DNA from: JAXMDC01 sp046349035
GTDB lineage: Bacteria; Pseudomonadota; Alphaproteobacteria; Rhizobiales; Kaistiaceae
Assembly (NCBI GenBank): GCA_046349035.1
Contig: JAXMDC010000008.1
Location: forward strand, 3,700 to 67,699
Reading direction: 5' to 3'
DNA length: 64,000 nucleotides
Positions 23,919-30,383 of the stretch are shown in pieces. The notes beneath the pieces were generated by a model. The model was not told where the DNA came from. It ran no database searches and saw only the letters and a program-made list of their open reading frames with translations. Positions within the stretch are counted from its first letter, which is position 1. Each line of letters starts with the position of its first letter. The position numbers and the translations under genes are program-made.

Positions 23919-25925
23919 ATGAAAAGGACGACAGCGTGCCTGGCGGCATCGCTCTTCGCGCTCAGCGGGACGATGCTGGCCTCTCAAGCGCTCGCTCAGA
24001 CGGCGGGCCTCAAGCTCGATGTGTTGTCATCGGCGGCGGACATGGTGACGGGCGGCGACGCGCTGCTCAAGGTCACCGGGACGCCCGATAAGCCGGTGGT
24101 CAAGGTCGGCGGGACGGACGTCTCGTCCGCCTTCAAGTCCGATCAGCGCGGCGGCTGGGTCGGCCTCGTCACCGGCCTCAAGGACGGCGACAACCCGGTG
24201 ACCGCGTCGGCCGGCGGCAAGGAAGCCACCGTCACGCTCAACAACCATCCGCTGAACGGCACGCTGTTCGCCGGTCCGCAACAGCAGCCCTTCCTGTGCG
24301 AGAACGAGGGCCTCAAGCTCGGCGCCCCGAAGGACGCCAATTGCTCCGCCGACACGGTGGTCAAGTACATCTACCTCGGCAAGACCGACAACAAGTGGAA
24401 GGACTTCGACCCGAAGGGCGCCCGTCCGACCGACCTGACCGAGACCGCCGTCGGCTCCGCCCGCGTGCAGGTCATCGTCCGCGTCGAGACCGGCGTCATC
24501 AACCGCTCCGGCTACACCATCGCCATGCTCCACGATCCCGCCGCCGGCCCGCTGCCGACGCCGGAGAACACGACCGCCAACAAGGCGTGGAACGGCAAGC
24601 TGATCTACGCTTATGGCGGCGGCGTGCAGCCGGCCTATCACATGGGCCTCACCGGCGGCCTCAACGCCACCGGCACCGGCGCTTCGATCATGAACGACAA
24701 CCTGATCAAGCTCGGCTATGCCTTGGCTTCGGGCACGCTCAACCGTTTCGGCGGCAACAACAACGACGTGACGTCGGCCGAGACCACCGCCAAGGTGAAG
24801 GAGCACTTCATCGAGGAGTTCGGCCCGCCGATCTTCACCATCGGCTACGGCCCCTCGGGCGGCTCGATGCAGCAGAACCTGATCGGCAACAACTATCCGG
24901 GCCTGCTCGATGGGACGATCCCGCAGCGCCTCTACGCCGATACGATGACCTTCCTGCAGCCGCTCTACGACTGCGAACTCCTCACCAGCTACTTCGGCAA
25001 GTCCGACCGCCGCTGGACCGAGGCGATGAAGACCGCCGTTTCCGGCTTTGCCACCATCGGCTACTGCACCAACAACGGCACGCGCTATCCCAACGCCCGG
25101 CCGGACGATTGCGACGCCGCGGTCAAGGACGCCATCACCTACGAGGCGGCGTTCAAGGCCAACCCGCCGCGCTGCACCTACCAGGACAACCTGGTGAACA
25201 TCTTCGGCAAGGATCCGAAGACCGGCTTTGCCCGCAACCCGTTCGACAATGTCGGCGTGCAATACGGTCTGAAGGCGCTGAATGCCGGCACCATCACCAT
25301 GGACGACTTCATCGATCTCAATAGGAAGGTCGGTGGCATGGATGTGAACGGCAAGGTGGTTGCCGCTCGCCAGGTCGCCGATCCGGTGGCGCTGCGCGCT
25401 GCCTATGAGACCGGCCGCGTCAACTACGGCGGCGCCGGCCTCAACGAGATCCCGATCCTCGACATCCGCACCTGGCACGAACTCGCCAGCGCGCCGGACG
25501 TCAACGTCGCCAACATCGACGTGCACAACACCATCCACTCCAAGATTCTGCGCGACCGCATGGTCAAGTCGAACAAGGACGCCGACAACATGGCGTCGGT
25601 GACGGTGGTGGAAGTCGCCAACAAGGGCGAGGGCTCGGCGATCCAGCTGGTTGAGCTGAAGTACCTGCTCTATCTCGACCAGTGGATCACCGCGATCCAG
25701 GCCGACAAGCGCGACATGCCGAAGGCGCAGAAGGTGCGTGCCAACCGCCCGCCGGAGATGGCTAACGCCTGCTACACCACGGAATGGATGCGCATCACCG
25801 ACATGAAGCAGTGCGACCAGCTGTTCCCCAACGCCGCCCATCCGCGCATGGTCGCCGGCGGCCCGGGCACTGACGACTACTTCAAGTGCCAGCTGAAGCC
25901 GGTCGAGGGTAGTGTCTCAGTTTGA
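23919..25925 (+). CDS. DUF6351 family exported hydrolase-like protein, 3' end replaced by a mobile element
   Basis: This 668-residue protein has a signal peptide (about residues 1-28, ending ALAQ). It carries the DUF6351 layout, with PLNGTLFAGPQQQPFLC and a nucleophile-elbow-like GYGPSGGS (309-316, Ser313). DUF6351 proteins are thought to be extracellular alpha/beta-hydrolases of unknown substrate. The last native residues appear to be about KCQLKPV. The final residues and the stop lie within or beside the left inverted repeat of the 25.9-30.3 kb element. From memory, related proteins continue for some 40-50 residues more, so I read this gene as truncated. ATG 23919 follows GGGAGG. Confidence 0.8.
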   Translation: MKRTTACLAASLFALSGTMLASQALAQTAGLKLDVLSSAADMVTGGDALLKVTGTPDKPVVKVGGTDVSSAFKSDQRGGWVGLVTGLKDGDNPVTASAGGKEATVTLNNHPLNGTLFAGPQQQPFLCENEGLKLGAPKDANCSADTVVKYIYLGKTDNKWKDFDPKGARPTDLTETAVGSARVQVIVRVETGVINRSGYTIAMLHDPAAGPLPTPENTTANKAWNGKLIYAYGGGVQPAYHMGLTGGLNATGTGASIMNDNLIKLGYALASGTLNRFGGNNNDVTSAETTAKVKEHFIEEFGPPIFTIGYGPSGGSMQQNLIGNNYPGLLDGTIPQRLYADTMTFLQPLYDCELLTSYFGKSDRRWTEAMKTAVSGFATIGYCTNNGTRYPNARPDDCDAAVKDAITYEAAFKANPPRCTYQDNLVNIFGKDPKTGFARNPFDNVGVQYGLKALNAGTITMDDFIDLNRKVGGMDVNGKVVAARQVADPVALRAAYETGRVNYGGAGLNEIPILDIRTWHELASAPDVNVANIDVHNTIHSKILRDRMVKSNKDADNMASVTVVEVANKGEGSAIQLVELKYLLYLDQWITAIQADKRDMPKAQKVRANRPPEMANACYTTEWMRITDMKQCDQLFPNAAHPRMVAGGPGTDDYFKCQLKPVEGSVSV

Positions 25926-25926
25926 A
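25912..25926. repeat. Left terminal inverted repeat of the mobile element
   Basis: GTGTCTCAGTTTGAA here is the exact reverse complement of 30292-30306. It overlaps the stop codon of the truncated DUF6351 gene. Confidence 0.85.
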
Positions 25927-25989
25927 TATTCTGCCCCTTGACGCGCCTATCGCTGTTGCGCCCTGACTCCCATATGCTTAGCGGCAGGC

Positions 25990-26271
25990 ATGACCGCCGA
26001 TCAGCGGCGCGACTGCTACCTGTGCTGGGGATGTGGGGAGAGGGACTGCCTCTCCTGCCTCGGCACCGGAAAGCAGCCCGACCACACTCGGATCATGTCT
26101 GGCCTGACATGCGTTGCCTGTGAAGGAACCGGCAAGCGTCAGTGTCTACGCTGCTTTGGTGCGGGCGAGATCAACGGGAGCGCATTTTATGCCGAAAGGG
26201 CCACAGGGTCAGCGACGCCCCTCCGACGTTATTGGCTCCGCCATAAAGGTGGCGAAGATCGCGACGGGTGA
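25990..26271 (+). CDS. Small protein with DnaJ-type cysteine-rich repeats
   Basis: This 93-residue protein has nine cysteines in its first 55 residues, mainly as CxxC pairs: Cys12/15, Cys20/23 (followed by LGTG), Cys41/44 (followed by EGTG) and Cys52/55 (followed by FGAG). The CxxCxGxG pattern is that of the DnaJ zinc-binding domain, which grips unfolded substrates, but there is no J-domain and no C-terminal domain. It is the first gene inside the left end of the element and overlaps the next gene by 83 bases in another frame. The function is unknown; a zinc-dependent RNA- or protein-binding adaptor is possible. Confidence 0.6.
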   Translation: MTADQRRDCYLCWGCGERDCLSCLGTGKQPDHTRIMSGLTCVACEGTGKRQCLRCFGAGEINGSAFYAERATGSATPLRRYWLRHKGGEDRDG

Positions 26272-26416
26272 GGCGCAAGAGGACGCCCCGGCGCCATCCT
26301 CGGCCGCTGCCGAGTTGGGCAAGCTCGGCGGGAAGGCGCGGGCGGAGAAACTATCCAAGAGAAAGAGGGCTGAGATTGCCAGGAACGCCGCGAAGGCGCG
26401 ATGGGGTGCGAAATAG
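26189..26416 (+). CDS. Small basic protein of the GGKARAEKL type (possible nucleic-acid binding)
   Basis: The 75-residue protein has a Lys/Arg-rich tail with GKLGGKARAEKLSKRKRAE and IARNAAKARW. Similar short proteins are common on mobile DNA in rhizobia and are usually annotated only as hypothetical or RNA-binding. The ATG at 26189 has GGGAG about 10 bases before it. The start lies inside the preceding zinc-protein gene, so the two are translated from overlapping frames on one transcript. A role in binding nucleic acid is inferred from its charge. Confidence 0.6.
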   Translation: MPKGPQGQRRPSDVIGSAIKVAKIATGEAQEDAPAPSSAAAELGKLGGKARAEKLSKRKRAEIARNAAKARWGAK

Positions 26417-26423
26417 CGCTCGA

Positions 26424-27509
26424 TCACTGCACCAATCGGAGACGGAGACCACCCGTCGGCGGGGCTGGCGCTAGGTCATAAAACTCCGCGATCTGCTTCT
26501 CATGGATGTGAAGCAGGCGGGCGAATTCTCCTTTTGAGAACCCGAAATTTTCGAGATGCAGGCGCACCATGCGCGGGATCACGCCGGGCTGTTCCGTCGG
26601 GAAATCCAATTCCGGCGGCTCCCTAAGTCGCCAGCGATTGTAGGAGAATTTTCTCCAAAGCCAGGTGGCCTTCTCCTTCTCAATCATTCCCTTCGATTCA
26701 GCCCGGTAGAGGAGGGCCTGCATTGAAACTCGCCATTCCGGCTTGAGAGCGGCCAAACGCTTCATATCTATCCGGGGGCCAAAGGCGGCTTCGATTTCGG
26801 CCTGCGGCATCAGCAACGCGCTCGCGAATTCATTCGCCTGCTCTTCCATTTCCGGGACCGGGAAACGGTGCATGACGAGGTGCCCGATCTCATGGGCAAG
26901 GGTCCAGCGCAGCCGATCCGCAGGCTGGTCTCGATTCAAGATGACAATTGGCAACATGCCTGGCACCGAAACGGTTACCCCGCTTACCGCCGTCCCGCTT
27001 AGCGGTGAGAGAATTACGGCGACGCCGGCCCGCTCAACGGCCTTCGTGAGATTCTCAAACGGTCCCGGCGGGATCAGCCAGTGTGATCGGACTAAGGCGG
27101 CTATTCGCTCAATGTCCCCCCTGTAGTCCGCCGGGTCGAGGCGAGGTAGGTCTGCCTGCGGGGTGTGCTCAAGAGCGTCAAGCATCCGCCGAATGTGCAA
27201 GACGCGAATATTCAATTCAGCGATGATCCGCTCAATATCGCGCGCGCCGACATCGCTCTTCTTTCGCCACATTGGATGAACGCTCACAGGAGCGCCGACA
27301 ATCTGGTCGGGTTGGCGGAAGAAAGACTCCGGCAAGTCGAAGACTACAGCGGCGCGCGCGACAAATTCGTCCGGCGGGGTCTGGATAGCGTTTTCGTAGC
27401 GGGAGAGGCTGACTTGCGGCACGCCAATGCGCTCGGCCGCCTCGCCCTGGGTCAACCCAAGGCGAAGGCGGCCAACCCGCAATAGTCCACCGTTCACGAA
27501 CGCTGTCAT
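26424..27509 (-). CDS. XRE-family regulator fused to ImmA/IrrE metallopeptidase
   Basis: The N-terminal 60 residues form a Cro/CI-type helix-turn-helix (LRLGLTQGEAAERIGVPQVSLSRYEN). The central part is an ImmA/IrrE peptidase with the zinc motif HEIGH at 206-210 and a downstream Glu in QANEFASALLMP. Such proteins cleave a partner repressor or antitoxin when a signal is sensed and are frequent in mobile elements, phage-type regulation and toxin-antitoxin systems. Its start overlaps the stop of the upstream gene by 4 bases, so the two form a unit and the 201-residue protein is the candidate partner. Confidence 0.85.
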   Translation of the reverse strand: MTAFVNGGLLRVGRLRLGLTQGEAAERIGVPQVSLSRYENAIQTPPDEFVARAAVVFDLPESFFRQPDQIVGAPVSVHPMWRKKSDVGARDIERIIAELNIRVLHIRRMLDALEHTPQADLPRLDPADYRGDIERIAALVRSHWLIPPGPFENLTKAVERAGVAVILSPLSGTAVSGVTVSVPGMLPIVILNRDQPADRLRWTLAHEIGHLVMHRFPVPEMEEQANEFASALLMPQAEIEAAFGPRIDMKRLAALKPEWRVSMQALLYRAESKGMIEKEKATWLWRKFSYNRWRLREPPELDFPTEQPGVIPRMVRLHLENFGFSKGEFARLLHIHEKQIAEFYDLAPAPPTGGLRLRLVQ

Positions 27510-28111
27510 TTCTCACTTCTGTTGGTCTCGACCTGACCGTCGCTCTTCTTCGGCTGCACGAGTTCGGTCGCGTCGCTGGCGGGTTGAGTCGGGGACGATG
27601 GTAACGGTACGACCGGAGCCATGCCACTCGCGGCCGGTCTTTCCAGTGCATATGCCCAAAGGCGCGAGAGACCGTCACGGGCCTGTATGACAATGCTCTT
27701 GATCTTGGTGCCGATGTCGTTGAGCGAATAGACGACCTCGACCTTCTGCAAGGCTAGGTCAAAGAGGTCGGGCTCGCTTTCGATGAAGCGGAGGTTCGCT
27801 TGCGTTCCCACGTTCGAGCCAAACCCTTGACCGTTGGCCTTCTTGCAACGAGCCGCCACGCGCTCATCAAAGACGATCTTGATCGTTTCGTCGTGGAATA
27901 CGAACCGAGCCCCTTTGTCATCGGCGAACAGCACCTGCAGATGCGCCGCTAGACGTTCAAAGAACATGTTGGCGCGGGTTCGCGCCCAGATGCTGTATCT
28001 TGCGCCATCGGCGAGCCAGTCCTTCCAGGCAAGGTCGTGGGCGCTGATCAATTTGGCTTCCCGCTCTGGCCCGATCACTCGGCGCACGTCTGTCTCAACC
28101 GCTATCGTCAT
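27506..28111 (-). CDS. Unknown protein, partner of the XRE-ImmA/IrrE gene
   Basis: This 201-residue protein starts at ATG 28111, with GAGGAG about 10 bases upstream. The first 150 residues are a mixed alpha/beta domain without a motif I recognise (for example HDLAWKDWLADGARYSIWARTRANMFFERL). The last 40 residues are Pro/Ser-rich and polar. Gene order, a 4-base overlap and location on a mobile element suggest that it is the effector or target of the downstream peptidase, as in two-gene toxin-antitoxin or abortive-infection modules. That is inference only. Confidence 0.6.
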   Translation of the reverse strand: MTIAVETDVRRVIGPEREAKLISAHDLAWKDWLADGARYSIWARTRANMFFERLAAHLQVLFADDKGARFVFHDETIKIVFDERVAARCKKANGQGFGSNVGTQANLRFIESEPDLFDLALQKVEVVYSLNDIGTKIKSIVIQARDGLSRLWAYALERPAASGMAPVVPLPSSPTQPASDATELVQPKKSDGQVETNRSEK

Positions 28112-28237
28112 CTTGGGTCCAAGCTCCTCTGCTTGGGGATGGAGCATCGCCAGCCCACAGCGCAATTGTCAACGCATTTTTTTCATGATCCTATCCGTCT
28201 CTGTTAAATCAATGGCCTGCGTCGTGAAAATATATGC

Positions 28238-28275
28238 TTGACGATAAGCATAAAAGTTCATATAAAGAGGGCATG
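28238..28275 (+). promoter_or_regulatory. Strong promoter ending at the transposase start codon (possibly leaderless)
   Basis: TTGACG (28238-28243) and TATAAA (28261-28266) are separated by exactly 17 bases. Initiation would then fall at about 28272-28274, on the ATG at 28273, so the AGAGGG in front of it would not be transcribed. An inverted repeat TATGCTT/AAGCATA (28233-28239 and 28246-28252) overlaps the -35 box and could bind a repressor. Confidence 0.45.
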
Positions 28276-29166
28276 AACAAGCTGCCCCTCGCCAAGCGCG
28301 TCCAAATCCTCTCGATGCTCTGCGAGGGCTCTTCCATGCGGGCGATCAGCCGCGTGGCCGACGTGTCGATCAACACCGTGACGAAGCTGCTGGTGGACGC
28401 TGGCAACGCCTGTGCCGCCTTCCACTACAACGCGGTTCGCAACGTCGCGGCGAAGCGCGTGCAGTGCGATGAGATTTGGTCTTTCTGCTACAGCAAGGCG
28501 AAGAACGTCGCCGCTGCCAAGGCCGCGCCGGTCGGGGCCGGGAACGTGTGGACGTGGACCGCAATCGACGCCGACTCGAAGATGATCCTTTCGTGGATGG
28601 TCGGGGATCGTGGCGCGGAGACGGCTAACTTCTTCATGGACGATCTAGCGTCGCGCCTGGCTAACCGGGTGCAGCTGACGACGGACGGCCACCGCGTTTA
28701 TCTCGACGCCGTTGCTGGCGCCTTCGGCAATGACATCGACTACAGCATGTTGGTGAAGCTCTACGGCGAGGACACGTCAGCCGGCGGCCCCGAGCGCAAA
28801 TACAGCCCCGGCGAATGCATCGGCGCCAAGAAGGAACCTCAGGTCGGGACGCCCGATCCGGCGCACATCAGCACGTCATACGTCGAGCGCCATAACCTCA
28901 CGATGCGGATGGCGATGAAGCGCTTCGGCCGCCTGACCAATGCCTTCTCGCGGAAGATCGACAACCACGTCCACGCGCTGTCGCTCTATTTCGTGTTCTA
29001 CAATTTCACGCGCACCCACAAGGCGCACAAACTGTCCCCGGCGATGGCCGCTGGCGTTGCGGATCGGCTTTGGTCGATGGAGGACATCGTGAAGTTGATC
29101 GATGAGAGCTCGGTCAAGCCGGGGCCTCGCGGACCGTACAAACGGCGGGTAAGCGCGACCGCTTAG
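28273..29166 (+). CDS. IS1-family-like DDE transposase
   Basis: This 297-residue protein has an N-terminal helix-turn-helix (LCEGSSMRAISRVADVSINTVTKLL). The catalytic core has CDEIWSFCYSK, a WTWTAIDADSKMILSWMVG strand region, an Asp within TTDGHRVYLDAV, and a C-terminal helix with TSYVERHNLTMRMAMKRFGRLTNAFSRKIDNH holding the last acidic residue. This pattern is widespread in alphaproteobacteria and annotated as IS1 family. It is intact, and its inverted repeats are presumably the 15-bp termini far outside the gene, making the other genes passengers. Confidence 0.88.
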   Translation: MNKLPLAKRVQILSMLCEGSSMRAISRVADVSINTVTKLLVDAGNACAAFHYNAVRNVAAKRVQCDEIWSFCYSKAKNVAAAKAAPVGAGNVWTWTAIDADSKMILSWMVGDRGAETANFFMDDLASRLANRVQLTTDGHRVYLDAVAGAFGNDIDYSMLVKLYGEDTSAGGPERKYSPGECIGAKKEPQVGTPDPAHISTSYVERHNLTMRMAMKRFGRLTNAFSRKIDNHVHALSLYFVFYNFTRTHKAHKLSPAMAAGVADRLWSMEDIVKLIDESSVKPGPRGPYKRRVSATA

Positions 29167-29271
29167 GCTTTCGCGCTCTGCGACGCATTGGCAATATGCA
29201 AAATCTTAACGTGACATCAACTGCACGCACGCCGATATTGAACCCGATTCAGGTAGCCATGGGAGGGCACC

Positions 29272-29460
29272 ATGACCGACCTCAAGACGAAAGAATCGCT
29301 GCTGACCGCCCTTAGGGCGGCGGCGGAGCGCCCGCCTACGGGAGACGAATTGCGCAAGCAGCGCGTGTCGTTTATCCTAGGATCGCTCAAAGAGAGCAGC
29401 GGCGTGACCCGCGCGAAGGTGGAAGAGGTCATTGCCGCGCAGGAGGGCCGGGGGCGCTGA
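29272..29460 (+). CDS. Small protein translationally coupled to Fic (candidate antitoxin)
   Basis: This 62-residue protein contains ELRKQRVSFILGSL and VTRAKVEEVIAAQEG. Its stop TGA abuts the GTG start of the fic gene, so the two are translationally coupled. A coupled small protein upstream of Fic is the layout of class I Fic toxin-antitoxin pairs such as VbhA-VbhT. However, I do not see the canonical [ST]xxxE[GN] inhibitory motif. It may belong to a different antitoxin type, or be an adaptor. The start ATG 29272 has GGGAGGG upstream. Confidence 0.65.
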   Translation: MTDLKTKESLLTALRAAAERPPTGDELRKQRVSFILGSLKESSGVTRAKVEEVIAAQEGRGR

Positions 29461-30120
29461 GTGATCCTGTTTGAGTTGACAGGAACCGAGAACCACCCGG
29501 CTTACCAGCGCCTAGAAATCTCCAACGGGAATCGCCAATACGACTTTCTTCGGTCGGTTGTCGTCGCCTCCATTGAGATGGGACGACCGTTTCTCTCTCA
29601 GACCATCATGAAGGCATTGAATTACCAAGCGATTGGGTGCCTCCACACACACGCTGGGGAATACCGACCATGTCCCGTTAGAGTCGACGAATATGAGCCG
29701 CCTGCCCATTTCCGAGTGCAGGCGCTGATGGACGATTTTGTGAATCAAGTGAACCGAGGGTGGGAGGCCACCGATCCGGTTGCGTTAGCCACGTATGTCT
29801 TGTGGCGCGTGAACAACATCCATCCATTCATCAATGGGAATGGGCGAACGGCGCGCGCGGCAAGCTACTTTGTGTTGTGCGTAAAAGCCGGGGGGTGGCT
29901 GCCCGGCGAAACGATCCTCCCCGAATTGCTTAAGCGGAATCGACCTGATTACGTGCAGGCACTGAAAGTTGCCGATGCGTCAGCCTCTAACGGTGGAACA
30001 TTGGATCTGTCCGCGCTGCACACTCTGATGTCCCGCCTCCTGTCGGAGCAAATGCAGTCGGCGGGCATACCGGCAGATGGTCAGGGTGCGGCACCGGCGG
30101 CCGCCCCAGCCTCAGGGTGA
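29461..30120 (+). CDS. fic: Fic-domain AMP-transferase-type protein
   Basis: Fic enzymes attach AMP or other phosphate-linked groups to target proteins. The 219-residue protein has the complete core motif HPFINGNGRTAR at 121-132 and an upstream flap region (CLHTHAGEYRP...VDEYEPPAHFRV, about residues 60-86), so it should be catalytically competent. GTG 29461 directly follows the TGA of the 62-residue gene. The last 20 residues are Ala/Pro/Gly-rich. An intrinsic terminator follows. With its upstream partner it may form a toxin-antitoxin pair carried by the transposon. Confidence 0.87.
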   Translation: MILFELTGTENHPAYQRLEISNGNRQYDFLRSVVVASIEMGRPFLSQTIMKALNYQAIGCLHTHAGEYRPCPVRVDEYEPPAHFRVQALMDDFVNQVNRGWEATDPVALATYVLWRVNNIHPFINGNGRTARAASYFVLCVKAGGWLPGETILPELLKRNRPDYVQALKVADASASNGGTLDLSALHTLMSRLLSEQMQSAGIPADGQGAAPAAAPASG

Positions 30121-30243
30121 CCGTTCCGTTCCGAATCACTCGGTTGGCAGCGCCCGCATCCAGGTCTAAGCTCTCCCTGCCGGGCGGGCCGAATCGACGA
30201 ACGCGGTACCGCACGGCAGAAGTCATCGTACACCTTCCTCAGG

Positions 30244-30279
30244 GGCCGCTTCCTTCGTCTGGGGAGCGGCCTTTTCCTT
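30244..30279 (+). terminator. Rho-independent terminator after fic
   Basis: GGCCGCTTCC (30244-30253) pairs with GGGAGCGGCC (30262-30271) with one wobble and an 8-base loop, followed by TTTTCCTT. It lies just inside the right end of the element and insulates dinB from element transcription. Confidence 0.8.
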
Positions 30280-30291
30280 CGGGTTCGGGAT

Positions 30292-30306
30292 TTCAAACTG
30301 AGACAC
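30292..30306. repeat. Right terminal inverted repeat of the mobile element
   Basis: TTCAAACTGAGACAC here is the exact reverse complement of 25912-25926. The dinB promoter begins within about 20 bases outside it. Confidence 0.85.
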
Positions 30307-30341
30307 GACCAGAAGGCCTAGCCGCTTGACATCCCGGCCGT

Positions 30342-30356
30342 GTTCGCGTTCTGTTC
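30342..30356 (+). promoter_or_regulatory. LexA (SOS) box of dinB
   Basis: GTTC (30342-30345), seven bases, then GTTC (30353-30356) matches the alphaproteobacterial SOS box GTTC-N7-GTTC exactly. It lies 27 bases before the dinB start. A TTGACA -35 box at 30326-30331 would place the -10 box at about 30349-30354, under the LexA site, as expected for repression. Confidence 0.85.
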
Positions 30357-30383
30357 TCTCCAAGCGATTGGAGAAAGCTTCGG

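Larger units (their letters stand above)
25912..30306. mobile_element. IS1-like transposon of about 4.4 kb with accessory genes
   Basis: The segment is bounded by 15-bp perfect inverted repeats and holds one IS1-like transposase plus seven other genes in several orientations. Base composition inside is visibly lower in GC than the flanking core genes. No target-site duplication is visible: flanks GAGGGTA on the left and GACCAGAA on the right do not match. That fits an old insertion with a flanking deletion or rearrangement. The cargo is a mini zinc-finger protein, a basic small protein, an XRE-ImmA/IrrE plus unknown pair, and a small protein plus Fic pair. Confidence 0.75.

Noticed and set aside
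24027..25841. Open frame of 604 codons antisense to the DUF6351 gene
   Set aside because: No motifs are present. The plus-strand gene has a signal peptide and family features.
25903..30316. Target-site duplication of the mobile element
   Set aside because: Sequences flanking the 15-bp repeats (GAGGGTA and GACCAGAA) do not match, so no duplication is claimed.
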